NCBI RefSeq assembly: GCF_011682145.1
Contig: NZ_WHJH01000006.1
Span: 62,001-126,000 of the forward strand
Direction of reading: 5' to 3'
Origin: Massilia mucilaginosa
Lineage (GTDB): Bacteria > Pseudomonadota > Gammaproteobacteria > Burkholderiales > Burkholderiaceae_D
DNA length: 64,000 nt
Part shown: positions 8,255 to 16,961 of the stretch, one piece after another
Position numbering within the stretch: position 1 is the first letter of the stretch
Layout: every line of letters starts with the position of its first letter
Notes under the pieces: model-generated
The model's input: the letters and a program-made list of their open reading frames with translations, nothing else
Told to the model about the DNA's origin: nothing
Databases searched by the model: none
Position numbers and translations under genes: made by a program

Positions 8255-10378
8255 ATGCGAGGACATCATGCAGGGTTCATCGGTCTGGTTTGCTGTCTTC
8301 TCGCTGGTTGCTCCACGCTGAGCAAATCGATTGAACAGCGGGTGGAGGTAAGCGAGCAATGCCGACTTGCCACCTCGCAGTTGCCGGGCGGGCTGAAACC
8401 GCCCGATGCCATCGCAAGCGTTACGCTGGGTAACCTCGGGAGTTGCCGCATTGGTCAACAAGACCAGCCGCTGGCAGTGTGCTCGCTCAAGCAGATTGTT
8501 GCGCGCTCTGGATTCAAGCACAATCCCACATTGAAAGCCAGCGCGGCATCCGTTGAAGAATTCGATAAAGCCGAAATGGCTTTCCGCGAGCAGCTTGCAA
8601 AGATGGTGGGTCAGGCAAACGAGCTTGACCTCATCTATCAGAAGCACTTCGTCAACGCGACGCGATCCACTTACAGCGGCAATACCGCGTTGCTGAATGA
8701 AATTCGCAATGTGGCACTGAACGGCGACACGGACCGGCAAGCGCTGCGCGAGGCGCTCGACCGGCTTAGCAGAGCAACGTCCAGCCTGGGAACGGCGCTG
8801 GAACTCGATGCGAGAGCCGAATTGGCAGCGTGGGACCACAATGTGCGCGCCCAGCTTGATCAGATGGAGCGCTTGTTTTCAGGCGATCTTCGCCTTGTCC
8901 TGCACGACAGTTTGCGCGACCAGGTAGTGACCCATGTCGCGCGCCGCAGCCTGGAGTTGCTGCACGGATCGCTGAAAGCGGCGGATGCGGTACTCAACCG
9001 CCTCGACGACAAGGCCTACGGCGCCGTCAGCATTGGCTATCTGGCCTTTGGGCCGAACATTCAAAGCGCGGTCAACGATGCGTACGGCAAGCTGGAAGAA
9101 GTGTATGCGAAGCGCCAGAAGGACGCGGGCGCGTCCCCGAAGGACTCCATCAGCAACACCCAGATCTTCATGGAGGAACTGCGGCGGGCGGCGTGCGACA
9201 GGCTGGTCAAGGGCACCCAGTTTTCCATGCTGTCGGAACTGGTCGATACCATGCTGATTTTGAAAGTCACCGACAAATATCCACTGCTTCCCCCCGTCAA
9301 TTCCCCCTGGCGGGCGGGCAATGGCGCCGAAACGCCCAAGCAGGCAGGAAGTCTGGATGTGGATGGGGAAGAAGGCTATCTGATGTTTGCCAACGCGCCG
9401 GCGTCGGCGAGTTTCGGCGAGACGCCTCGCACCACGCCTTTCTCAGTGTATGTGGTCAGCGAATGGACGGCGCGGCAACACCTGCTCAAGCAAAAGATGA
9501 CTGCCAGGCTGATGGCCCAGGCCGACAAAGGCGTGGTGGGCAATTTCCCGGGAATCGAGACCCTGGACGAGAGTGCAGTCGAACGCCTGGCCGATGCGGT
9601 GACGGCAAAAACCGTCGACGACGCCGTGCGCCTGGAACCGGGCATGCTGACCGCCACGAACGTGTCGGGCTCGCCCTATCTGACGAGCGCACTGAACGTC
9701 ACCAACGCCTCGCATGCGGTCAGCATGGCCTCGATCGCCCTCAACCTGAATATCAGCATCAGCAATACGAATACATTCGCGGCAACCAATCAGAATATTG
9801 TCGCGCCCATGATTTACCTTCCTTCGGCGGGTGCGAGTGAATCCGTACCGGCGCTCTGCGATGCGGTTCAAGCGCTGTCGGCCGGAACGACATGCATCCG
9901 CGACGGGGCGGGCTACTCGGTCATCTTCGATGGCCCGTTCGGCAGCGATTCTTGCCAGGCCGGTGATCTTGAACCGGCCCTGAGCGCGATCGGCCAGCGC
10001 CTGGCCACCTATCGCGATCTGCACGGCGTCCGGTTCGACGCCACGGTCGATGGCTTCTCGTCACTCCCCAAAGCCAAGCTGGCCTACTGCCCGGTGGTGA
10101 AACGCGCGCCGGTCAATTGCCGCTTTCCGAACAAACTGCTTGAATCGATTGCCATCAAAGGATGTTCCCCCGCCATGCGCGACCGCAACGGCATTTTGTC
10201 GGCCGCACGCGCCAGGAACGCTGCCGCATTGATCGAAGCGTCGGGCAAGGGCGCGGTCATCGTCAAGGCGCTGAGCGCGCGCGGCATCGAAATTGCATCC
10301 CTGCGCGGCGAAAACGCCCGGCCCGCCGCCGACCAGACGATCATTCTTCGCTTGCAGCCGATTCCCGCGCCCCGCTAG
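8255..10378 (+). CDS. Large unknown lipoprotein with possible divergent OmpA-like C terminus
   Basis: A 707-residue predicted outer-membrane lipoprotein. Residues 1-19 form a lipoprotein signal with lipobox LLAGC. The start is the ATG after GGAGACGG; an upstream TTG would add ten residues before the signal. The N-terminal half is helical. The middle holds an Asn/Ser/Thr-rich stretch (NLNISISNTNTF). The C terminus has ATVDGFSS, then a Cys-containing insert, then RNGILSAARARNAAALIEAS and a last strand QTIILRLQP, an order reminiscent of a divergent OmpA-like peptidoglycan-binding domain. That reading is inference. By eye its GC and third-position GC look lower than in its neighbours, which may indicate transfer. 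GGTTGA/TCAACC inverted repeats lie at about 8223-8241. Function unknown. Confidence 0.8.
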   Translation: MRGHHAGFIGLVCCLLAGCSTLSKSIEQRVEVSEQCRLATSQLPGGLKPPDAIASVTLGNLGSCRIGQQDQPLAVCSLKQIVARSGFKHNPTLKASAASVEEFDKAEMAFREQLAKMVGQANELDLIYQKHFVNATRSTYSGNTALLNEIRNVALNGDTDRQALREALDRLSRATSSLGTALELDARAELAAWDHNVRAQLDQMERLFSGDLRLVLHDSLRDQVVTHVARRSLELLHGSLKAADAVLNRLDDKAYGAVSIGYLAFGPNIQSAVNDAYGKLEEVYAKRQKDAGASPKDSISNTQIFMEELRRAACDRLVKGTQFSMLSELVDTMLILKVTDKYPLLPPVNSPWRAGNGAETPKQAGSLDVDGEEGYLMFANAPASASFGETPRTTPFSVYVVSEWTARQHLLKQKMTARLMAQADKGVVGNFPGIETLDESAVERLADAVTAKTVDDAVRLEPGMLTATNVSGSPYLTSALNVTNASHAVSMASIALNLNISISNTNTFAATNQNIVAPMIYLPSAGASESVPALCDAVQALSAGTTCIRDGAGYSVIFDGPFGSDSCQAGDLEPALSAIGQRLATYRDLHGVRFDATVDGFSSLPKAKLAYCPVVKRAPVNCRFPNKLLESIAIKGCSPAMRDRNGILSAARARNAAALIEASGKGAVIVKALSARGIEIASLRGENARPAADQTIILRLQPIPAPR

Positions 10379-10398
10379 CGGCGGGAATGGCAAAGGAT

Positions 10399-10427
10399 TT
10401 GCACTTCTGCAAAAACCTCTATATAAT
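10399..10427 (+). promoter_or_regulatory. Strong sigma-70 promoter of tRNA-fMet
   Basis: TTGCAC at 10399-10404, a 17-base spacer, and a perfect TATAAT at 10422-10427, ending 12 bp before the tRNA. Confidence 0.85.
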
Positions 10428-10439
10428 TCGCCGCTCAGA

Positions 10440-10516
10440 CGCGGGGTGGAGCAGTCTGGCAGCTCGTCGGGCTCATAACCCGAAGGTCACAGGTTCAAAT
10501 CCTGTCCCCGCAACCA
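10440..10516 (+). tRNA. Initiator tRNA-fMet (CAT)
   Basis: A 77-base cloverleaf with the initiator hallmarks: an unpaired first base C1 opposite A72, three G-C pairs at the anticodon stem (GGGCTCATAACCC), anticodon CAT and an encoded CCA. The sequence is close to E. coli fMet tRNA. Confidence 0.97.
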
Positions 10517-10532
10517 AACACATTTTGAACTG

Positions 10533-10567
10533 AGCCCGACTCTTCACACAGCCGGGCTTTTGTTTTT
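10533..10567 (+). terminator. Rho-independent terminator after tRNA-fMet
   Basis: Stem AGCCCG (10533-10538) and CGGGCT (10553-10558) followed by TTTTGTTTTT. Confidence 0.8.
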
Positions 10568-10610
10568 AGAAAGGGACTAGCTGCCTCCAAGCCAGTCCAC
10601 CGCACCTCCC

Positions 10611-10844
10611 ATGAGAGACAAAAAAGATAACGCGACCTTCGATTTGCCGGGGTTCGGCGCGGCTGCGCCGCTCGTTCATCCCCCTGCCGAAGCGCGCCGC
10701 ACCAGCGTGCCGCGCCAGCGCAAAGCCGCCCTCCGCCAGGAACAACTCGAACTGCTCGACGAAACCGACGCCAGCGGCCTGCCGGTGTGGCGGCGCGAAG
10801 ACAATACCGACCTGACCGGCCTGCCCAACTGGGCTGCCGCCTAA
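10611..10844 (+). CDS. Small hypothetical protein (77 aa)
   Basis: A 77-residue soluble, charged protein starting MRDKKDNATFDLPGFGAAAP and ending with a distinctive GLPVWRREDNTDLTGLPNW segment. No transmembrane region and no metal ligands. Its codon use matches the neighbours, which supports it being real. It sits between the fMet terminator and dbpA, on the same strand as dbpA. Function unknown. Confidence 0.6.
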   Translation: MRDKKDNATFDLPGFGAAAPLVHPPAEARRTSVPRQRKAALRQEQLELLDETDASGLPVWRREDNTDLTGLPNWAAA

Positions 10845-10940
10845 TTCCCCGGCGCGCACAAGTACACAGTGGCGCGCCATCCGCCCTCTCGCAGCTTGCC
10901 TGCTAGACTGGGTCCGTTCCCTTTTTTGCCAGAGCACGCC

Positions 10941-12350
10941 ATGAATCCAAACGCCTTCGCCACCCTGCCCCTGACCGCCACCTTCCTGGCCAACCTGGAC
11001 TCGCTCGGCTATCGCGAGATGACCGACATCCAGACCAAGAGCCTGCCGCACGTGCTCGACGGACGCGATCTGATCGCCCAGGCCAAGACCGGCAGCGGCA
11101 AGACCGCGGCTTTCGGCATCGGCATTTTGCATAAACTCAATCCAGCCTGGTTCGCGGTGCAGGGCCTGGTGCTGTGCCCGACGCGCGAACTGGCCGACCA
11201 GGTCGCCAACGAACTGCGCCGCCTGGCGCGCGGCGAAGGCAACATCAAGGTGCTGACCCTGACCGGCGGCGCGCCGATGCGCCCGCAGATCGCCTCGCTC
11301 GAACACGGCGCCCACATCGTGGTCGGCACCCCGGGCCGCATCCGCGACCACCTGGGACGCGGCAGCATCGACCTGTCCAAGGTGCAGACCCTGGTGCTGG
11401 ACGAAGCCGACCGCATGACCGACATGGGTTTCTACGACGAGATCGCCGGCATCGTCAGCGCCTGCCCGTCGCGCCGCCAGACCTTGTTGTTTTCGGCGAC
11501 CTACCCGGACGATATCCGGCGCGCCACCGAATTGTTCCTGCGCAACCCGGTCGAAGTCGTGGTCGAAGCCCAGCACAGCGGCGAGCAGATCGAGCAGCGC
11601 TTCTATGAAGTCGGCTTCGACAACCGCGACCAGGCCGTCGGCCGCCTCTTGAAGCACTTCAAACCCGTTTCGGCGCTGGCCTTTTGCAACACCAAGGTGC
11701 ATTGCCGCGAACTGGCCGACGAACTGCGCGCGCAGGGCTTTTCGGCGCTGGCGCTGTACGGCGAACTGGAACAGCGCGAGCGCGACGAGATCCTGGTGTT
11801 GTTTTCCAACCGCAGCTGCTCGGTGCTGGTGGCGACCGACGTGGCCGCGCGCGGCCTCGACATCGCCAACCTGGGCGCGGTGATCAATGCCGACGTCTCG
11901 AAAGATACCGAAGTGCACATCCACCGCGTGGGCCGCACCGGCCGCGCCGGCGAATCGGGCCTGGCGCTGACTCTGTGCGCACCGAACGAAAAGAAATGGG
12001 TCAAGCTGATCGAGCAATACCAGCACGCGCCGGTCAGCTGGCATCCGCTGTCGGAACTGGCCGACGATGGCGAGCCGGCCGCGCCGGCACCGATGCTGAC
12101 CCTGGTCATCATGGGCGGCAAGAAAGACAAGCTGCGCCCGGGCGACCTGCTGGGCGCGCTGACCGGCGACGCCGGCCTGACCAAGGAACAGGTCGGCAAG
12201 ATCAATGTGTTCGAATTCATGACCTACGTCGCGCTCGACCGCCATGTGGCCGAGCAAGCGTTCCAGCGCCTCAATGCGGGCAATAAACTGGGCCGCGATT
12301 TCGGCAATATCAAGGGCCGCAGCTTCAAGATGCGCTTTATCGACGCCTGA
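10941..12350 (+). CDS. dbpA: ATP-dependent RNA helicase DbpA
   Basis: A DEAD-box helicase of 469 residues that remodels 23S rRNA during 50S ribosome assembly. It shows the Q motif region (FLANLDSLGYREMTDIQ), motif I AKTGSGKT, PTREL, TPGR, motif II DEAD (VLDEADRMTDMGF), SAT, and the HRVGRTGR motif VI. The C-terminal part (KDKLRPGDLLGALTG through GRSFKMRFIDA) is the DbpA RNA-binding domain specific for hairpin 92 of 23S rRNA. The start is the ATG at 10941; a GTG 24 codons upstream would add a segment that does not fit the family. Confidence 0.95.
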   Translation: MNPNAFATLPLTATFLANLDSLGYREMTDIQTKSLPHVLDGRDLIAQAKTGSGKTAAFGIGILHKLNPAWFAVQGLVLCPTRELADQVANELRRLARGEGNIKVLTLTGGAPMRPQIASLEHGAHIVVGTPGRIRDHLGRGSIDLSKVQTLVLDEADRMTDMGFYDEIAGIVSACPSRRQTLLFSATYPDDIRRATELFLRNPVEVVVEAQHSGEQIEQRFYEVGFDNRDQAVGRLLKHFKPVSALAFCNTKVHCRELADELRAQGFSALALYGELEQRERDEILVLFSNRSCSVLVATDVAARGLDIANLGAVINADVSKDTEVHIHRVGRTGRAGESGLALTLCAPNEKKWVKLIEQYQHAPVSWHPLSELADDGEPAAPAPMLTLVIMGGKKDKLRPGDLLGALTGDAGLTKEQVGKINVFEFMTYVALDRHVAEQAFQRLNAGNKLGRDFGNIKGRSFKMRFIDA

Positions 12351-12645
12351 GGAAACATCTGGTAACGATTTCGCAAGGCATTGTGTTGCGCATCCGACAA
12401 GCCGGGCTATGCGGCGGGGCACTTATGCAGCTACACTAAACGTGTCACGCTTCCTGCCGCTCAGAAATGCAGCGGAAGGACGCGCGCATGACGCCAATGA
12501 TGGCGCTCATGCCGGAAGATGCGGCAAATTGCGTTGTCATGAGGCAAAATGCATAAATTAGGTTCATCCGGGTGATGCGCTTAATCGTTAAATCTGGCAT
12601 GATTGCTTGAGATAAACATCGACGCTTCCCTGCGGCCCCGCACTC
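12351..12645. other. Intergenic region before the type VI accessory operon
   Basis: About 295 bp without a convincing gene. It is AT-richer near its right end and presumably carries the promoter for the following operon. I found no clear -35/-10 pair, and no sigma-54 site with correct spacing. No tRNA or hairpin terminator was recognised after dbpA. Confidence 0.5.
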
Positions 12646-13275
12646 ATGAATAATAACGTCGTGCTTGATGACATTGAAACACTGAAGCAGGCTTTCCTGC
12701 GCGGCGCCGGCATTCCTGCCGATGCGCTCGGTTCCGGCCTGACGCCGGAGTTAATGGAGCTGATGGGCAAGCTGATGGCCAGCTCGCTGCAGGGGACGAT
12801 CGACTTGCTGGCGCTGCGTTCGCTGGTCAAGCAAGAGGTCAAGGCCGATGTCACGATGGTGGTGATGCGCAACAACAACCCACTCAAATTCTTCCCCGAC
12901 AGCCAGACCGTGCTGACCCAGATGCTGCGCAAGAAAATGCCCGGCTTCATGGAGCCGCTCGAGTCGCTCGACGACGCCTACAACGACCTGCGCAGCCACC
13001 AGAAAGGCATGGTCGCCGGCACCCGCGCCAGCATGGGCGCCATGATGGCGCGCCTGAAACCGGAGCTGTTCGAAACCGAGGTGTCGGGCGGCGGCATGAT
13101 GGGCACCCTGATTCCTTCGCGCCGCCAGGCCGAGAGCTGGAAGACCTACAAACAGGCCTACCACACCGCCGAGGTGGAAGCGAAAGACCAGTTCAAGACC
13201 ATTTTCGGCCCGGCCTTCCTGGCCGCCTATGAAAAGGAAGTCGAGCGCGCGAATGCCGGCACCAGCAATGGTTGA
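12646..13275 (+). CDS. tagH: T6SS TagH/ImpI C-terminal domain protein lacking FHA domain
   Basis: A 209-residue cytoplasmic protein that matches only the conserved C-terminal domain of type VI secretion FHA proteins (TagH/ImpI). The landmarks are FLRGAGIPADALGSGLTPE at the front, RNNNPLKFFPD, the PGFMEPLESLDDAYNDLRSHQ helix, and TRASMGAMMARLKPE. Full-length TagH proteins carry an N-terminal phosphothreonine-reading FHA domain; none is encoded upstream here. It heads an overlapping operon with a PP2C phosphatase and a Ser/Thr kinase, the classic threonine-phosphorylation switch of type VI secretion. Family assignment is good; its job without an FHA domain is not clear. Confidence 0.8.
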   Translation: MNNNVVLDDIETLKQAFLRGAGIPADALGSGLTPELMELMGKLMASSLQGTIDLLALRSLVKQEVKADVTMVVMRNNNPLKFFPDSQTVLTQMLRKKMPGFMEPLESLDDAYNDLRSHQKGMVAGTRASMGAMMARLKPELFETEVSGGGMMGTLIPSRRQAESWKTYKQAYHTAEVEAKDQFKTIFGPAFLAAYEKEVERANAGTSNG

Positions 13276-14041
13276 GCGCAATCCGATCCGGCTGGCCTGG
13301 ACCCGCATCAGCGAAATCGGCATGCGCGCCAGTAACCAGGACGCTGTCGGCGAAGCCCAGCATGGCGATATTTCCTGCTTCATCATCGCCGACGGCGCCG
13401 GTGGGCACGAGGGCGGCGAAGTGGCCGCCAATATCGTGGTCGAAGCCATGCTCGACAAATTTGCCAGCGCGCCCGCCTTCGGCGCGCATGCCTTGCTCTC
13501 GTACACAGCCAACGCCATCGCAAGTGTTGCGAAAAACAAACAAACTCAGCCGCAAAACCACGACATGAGCGCCACCGTGGCCGCCCTGCTGGTCGACCAG
13601 GCCAATGCCCACGCCTTATGGGCGCATCTGGGCGACACCCGGGTCTACCTGTTCCGGGCAGCGAAGCTGGTCAGCGTCACGCGCGACCACAGCCTGACCC
13701 AGCAACTGATCGACGCCGGCTATGCGCGCGCCGAGCACCTGCGCAGCCATCCGCAACGCAACATCCTGTTCGCGGCCATCGGCGCCGAAGGCGAAACCCC
13801 GGTCGCGCTCGGCGACGGCCCGGTCCAGTTGCTCGACGGCGACGCCTTGCTGGTCTGCAGCGATGGTCTGTGGGAATGGGTACACGAAGACGAGATGGAG
13901 CGCACCCTGGCCGAATCGGGCAACAGCGAGCAATGGCTGACCGCCATGTGCGCGCTGGCCGACGCGGCCCTGGAAGGCACCGACAAGGTACGCGACAATT
14001 TTTCCGCGTACGCCATCCGGGTCGAGAGAGAGATCGTATGA
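13268..14041 (+). CDS. PP2C-family Ser/Thr phosphatase (PppA/Stp type)
   Basis: A 257-residue cytoplasmic Mn/Mg-dependent protein phosphatase. PP2C motifs are visible in order: SNQDAVG, IADGAGGHEGGE (metal-binding Asp-Gly), a central HLGDTRVYLFR, TRDHSLTQQL, and VCSDGLWEWV near the C terminus. The start is set at MVERNPIRLAW, overlapping the TagH-like gene by 8 bp; an ATG five codons earlier (13253) is equally possible. Its stop overlaps the kinase start as ATGA. It should reverse the kinase's threonine phosphorylation, as PppA reverses PpkA in type VI secretion. The target is not visible here. Confidence 0.9.
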   Translation: MVERNPIRLAWTRISEIGMRASNQDAVGEAQHGDISCFIIADGAGGHEGGEVAANIVVEAMLDKFASAPAFGAHALLSYTANAIASVAKNKQTQPQNHDMSATVAALLVDQANAHALWAHLGDTRVYLFRAAKLVSVTRDHSLTQQLIDAGYARAEHLRSHPQRNILFAAIGAEGETPVALGDGPVQLLDGDALLVCSDGLWEWVHEDEMERTLAESGNSEQWLTAMCALADAALEGTDKVRDNFSAYAIRVEREIV

Positions 14042-15708
14042 ACGCCCTCGCCCCCGGCTCCGAAAACTGCCTGCCGATCGGCACCCGGCTGGCCGACTTC
14101 GAAATCACCGGCGTGCTCGGTGAAGGCGGCTTCGGCATCGTCTACATGGCGTTCGACCATTCGCTGCAGCGCAGCGTGGCCCTGAAAGAATACATGCCGG
14201 GCGTGCTGGCCGCGCGCGCCAGCGACAACAGCATCATGGTGCGTGCCGAACGGCACCAGGAAACCTTCAATGTGGGGCTGAAAAGCTTCATCAACGAAGC
14301 GCGTTTCCTGGCCCAGTTCGACCACCCGTCGCTGGTCAAGGTGCACCGTTTCTGGGAACAGAACCGCACCGCCTACACGGCGATGCAGTATTACGATGGC
14401 CGCACGATCAAGGATATTGTCACGCAAAGCCCGGAACTGGTGACCGAAGCGTGGTGCAAGAAGGTGATGAAGCAGATTCTCGACGCCCTCGAGATGCTGT
14501 ACACCATGAAAATCCTGCACCGCGACGTTTCGCCGGACAACATCATCGTGCAGGAAAGCGGCGACGCCGTGCTGCTCGACTTCGGTTCGGCGCGCCAGAT
14601 CATCGGCGACCGCACGCGCGGCCTGACCGTGATCCTGAAACCGGGCTACGCGCCAGTGGAACAGTACGCCGGCGACGCCTCGCTCGACCAGGGACCGTAC
14701 ACCGACATCTATGCGCTGGCCGCGGTGATGTTTTTTGCCATCATCAAGGAACCGCCGGCGACCTCGATCGCGCGCATGGTGCGCGATCCGGTCAAGCCGC
14801 TGGCCGAACGCGGCCTGCCCGGCTACAGCCAGGCCTTCCTGGCGGCGATCGACAAGGGCCTGGCGGTGCTGGCGCAAGACCGTCCGCAAACCATCGACGC
14901 CTTCCGTGCCCTGCTCGGCATCGAAACCAGCGGCGAAGCACCGCGCGCCCGGCCCACCGGCCCGGCCCAGCGCTTCGCCACGCTCGACCGCCTGCCGGAC
15001 GCTGCCGCCAGCGCATGCACCGGCCCGCTGCCTGCGAATGGCGCCGATGCCACGCCAGCCAAGGCGAACCTGTCGAAGTCGCCCGGGGCGTCGTCGAAAC
15101 AGGATCCGCTGGCCAAATCCTCGCGCCGTCCAAAGCCGGACGTGGCCGACAAGCCGTCCAAACCGGTCAAGCCAGCCAAAAAGGGCTTGCCGCCCTGGAC
15201 CGGCATTGCCGCCTCCGGCGTGGTGATGGTCGCAGCGATTGCCGTGGGCCTGTATTCGCTGCTGTCCAAGCCGTCCGACACGATCATGGTGGCACCGGCC
15301 CAGCCCGTCATACCCGACGCCTCCGCCCTGCCGCCGCCAGCCGCCGTGACGCCGCCCGTGGTCGCGGCCACGCCGCCGGTCGAACCGGCTGGGCGGGCCG
15401 AGACCGTGGAAGCGGCCACGACTGTGCCGGCCGAGGGTGTCGCCGCCGCCGATGTGCTGGCCGAGCCGGTGCCGGAAGCGGCGCCGGAATCGTTCAACTA
15501 CAAGCTGGCGATCAAGCCGTGGGGCACCATCTATGTCGACGGCAAGGAAGCCGGTGTGACGCCGCCGCTGAAAAAACTGACCCTGGCGGCCGGCAAGCAC
15601 AAGATCCGGATCGCCAATCCCGGTTTCCAGGATTTTACGGTCAATCTCGATACCAGCAAAAACAAGTCACGCACGATTGAACATGATTTCACAGCGCAGC
15701 CTAAATAA
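14038..15708 (+). CDS. Membrane Ser/Thr protein kinase with PEGA domain (PpkA-like)
   Basis: A 556-residue eukaryotic-type kinase. The N-terminal domain has the Gly loop LGEGGFGIVY (28-37), the catalytic lysine in VALKEY (K50), HRDVSPDN (161-168), DFGSA (181-185) and an activation segment with KPGYAPVEQY. A Pro/Ala/Lys-rich linker leads to one membrane helix (about 386-408). A periplasmic, Pro-rich segment follows, and a C-terminal PEGA-like beta domain (WGTIYVDGKEAGVTPP, GKHKIRIANPGF). It would carry a periplasmic or cell-wall signal to a cytoplasmic kinase. The operon order of TagH domain, phosphatase, kinase and TssQ ties it to type VI secretion. Confidence 0.92.
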   Translation: MNALAPGSENCLPIGTRLADFEITGVLGEGGFGIVYMAFDHSLQRSVALKEYMPGVLAARASDNSIMVRAERHQETFNVGLKSFINEARFLAQFDHPSLVKVHRFWEQNRTAYTAMQYYDGRTIKDIVTQSPELVTEAWCKKVMKQILDALEMLYTMKILHRDVSPDNIIVQESGDAVLLDFGSARQIIGDRTRGLTVILKPGYAPVEQYAGDASLDQGPYTDIYALAAVMFFAIIKEPPATSIARMVRDPVKPLAERGLPGYSQAFLAAIDKGLAVLAQDRPQTIDAFRALLGIETSGEAPRARPTGPAQRFATLDRLPDAAASACTGPLPANGADATPAKANLSKSPGASSKQDPLAKSSRRPKPDVADKPSKPVKPAKKGLPPWTGIAASGVVMVAAIAVGLYSLLSKPSDTIMVAPAQPVIPDASALPPPAAVTPPVVAATPPVEPAGRAETVEAATTVPAEGVAAADVLAEPVPEAAPESFNYKLAIKPWGTIYVDGKEAGVTPPLKKLTLAAGKHKIRIANPGFQDFTVNLDTSKNKSRTIEHDFTAQPK

Positions 15709-15726
15709 ACGCATTAAGATCGAGGC

Positions 15727-16191
15727 ATGAACCGATCCCAACACTTTCTGATGTATGCCGCACTGACCGGCAGCCTCGCGCTGTCCGGCTGCGTCACTCC
15801 CGAAGCGCCGTCCAAGCCGAGCGCGGCCGTCAAGCCGACGACGCCGCGCACGCCCACGCCCCGACCTCCAGCGCCGGTCGTTCCCACCACCCAGGCGCCC
15901 AGCGCCGACCAGCTGGCACTGAACGAAGGCATCGAGCTGTACAACCAGGGTTCCTACAACGACGCCATCAAGCGCCTCGGCGCGGCCGATGTGACGGGCG
16001 GCTCGAAGGCCAACCAGGTCATGGCGCACAAGTACATCGCCTTCAGCTACTGCGTGACGTCGCGTCCGGTGCCGTGCCGCCAGCATTTCGACAAAGCCTT
16101 CAAGCTCGATCCGGCCTTTGCGCTGGCGCCCGGCGAAAGCGGGCATCCGCTGTGGGGCCCGGTTTTCGCCAAGGCCAAAAAAGCCAAGTAA
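15727..16191 (+). CDS. TssQ-family T6SS-associated lipoprotein
   Basis: A 154-residue exported lipoprotein with signal and lipobox ALSGC (Cys about residue 22). A Pro/Thr/Lys-rich spacer (about 30-58) follows, then a small TPR-like domain (ALNEGIELYNQGSYNDAIKRL, then a helix pair with C-x6-C, ending DPAFALAPGESGHPLWGPVF). This matches TssQ-type lipoproteins found in type VI clusters. It is the last gene of the operon, 18 bp after the kinase gene, and is followed by a strong bidirectional terminator. Likely anchored in the outer membrane; exact role unknown. Confidence 0.8.
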   Translation: MNRSQHFLMYAALTGSLALSGCVTPEAPSKPSAAVKPTTPRTPTPRPPAPVVPTTQAPSADQLALNEGIELYNQGSYNDAIKRLGAADVTGGSKANQVMAHKYIAFSYCVTSRPVPCRQHFDKAFKLDPAFALAPGESGHPLWGPVFAKAKKAK

Positions 16192-16217
16192 TCCAACGCA
16201 CACGATCGATACCGACG

Positions 16218-16253
16218 AAAAAAAACGCTGCCCATGAGGCAGCGTTTCTTTTT
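16218..16253. terminator. Bidirectional terminator between tssQ-like gene and efp
   Basis: Stem AACGCTGCC (16224-16232), loop CATGA, and GGCAGCGTT (16238-16246). It is flanked by an A run on the left and a T run on the right, so it can stop transcripts from both convergent genes. Confidence 0.9.
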
Positions 16254-16267
16254 GAGCAGCGGCGTGA

Positions 16268-16843
16268 TCAGTTACGGACGACGCGCTTGTACTCATTGGT
16301 GCGGGTGTCGATCTCGATGACGTCGTCGGTGCTGACGAACAGTGGCACCTGGACCGAGTGGCTGTGCGCTTCGATGGCGTTTTCCAGTTTGGCTTCTTTC
16401 AGGACGTTGCCCGACGTGTTGCCTTTGACTGCTGGCTCGGAGTAAGCCACTTTGCGTGCGATCGTGGTTGGCAGCTCGACCGAGATGGCCTTGCCGTCGT
16501 AGAACACGGCTTCGCATTCCATGCCGTCTTTCAGGTAATGCAGCGCATCGCCCAGGTTTTCTTCTTCGATTTCATACTGGTTGTATTCAGTATCCATGAA
16601 GACGAACAGCGGATCGGCGAAGTACGAGTACGTTACTGGCTTTTTGTCCAGCACCACGACGTCGAACTTGTCGTCGCCACGGAAAACGTTTTCCATTGGG
16701 CTGTTGTTCAGAAGATTCTTCATCTTCCATTTGTAGGTGAAGCCCGTGCGGCTCGAGCCGTTGACATCGGAACGCAACACGATCATAGGCTTGCTGTCGA
16801 CCATAATAATGTTGCCAACACGAATTTCTTTTGCAGGTTTCAT
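16268..16843 (-). CDS. efp: Elongation factor P (Arg32 type)
   Basis: A 191-residue EF-P, which helps ribosomes through polyproline stretches. All three beta-barrel domains are present, with full family length. The tip of domain I reads [13 protein letters not shown], so residue 32 is arginine rather than the lysine modified by EpmA in E. coli. Arg32 EF-Ps are activated by rhamnosylation, and the enzyme for this (EarP) is the next gene upstream on the same strand, about 118 bp away. Proline-rich proteins in this window (the type VI kinase, TssQ, haloperoxidase) are plausible clients. Confidence 0.97.
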   Translation of the reverse strand: MKPAKEIRVGNIIMVDSKPMIVLRSDVNGSSRTGFTYKWKMKNLLNNSPMENVFRGDDKFDVVVLDKKPVTYSYFADPLFVFMDTEYNQYEIEEENLGDALHYLKDGMECEAVFYDGKAISVELPTTIARKVAYSEPAVKGNTSGNVLKEAKLENAIEAHSHSVQVPLFVSTDDVIEIDTRTNEYKRVVRN

Positions 16844-16961
16844 AAAGAGTGTACGTAAAAAGTGGGTTGCATAAAAATCATCTGTCGCCTGCTGGCATGA
16901 CGCCGGAAGCTCACGTTTGATCGAGGTAAAAATACGTTAGAAATTAACCGAATATTGTACC

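Noticed and set aside
12244-12561. Open frame across the dbpA end and the following intergenic DNA
   Set aside because: It overlaps dbpA out of frame and encodes a composition-biased peptide with no motif.
12590-12610. Possible sigma-54 promoter (TGGCATGATTGCTT) before the TagH-like gene
   Set aside because: The spacing between the GG and GC elements is 7 bases, not the required 10.
12646-16191. Operon read as a complete type VI secretion system
   Set aside because: No baseplate, sheath, Hcp, VgrG or ClpV genes are in the window; only accessory and regulatory parts are visible.
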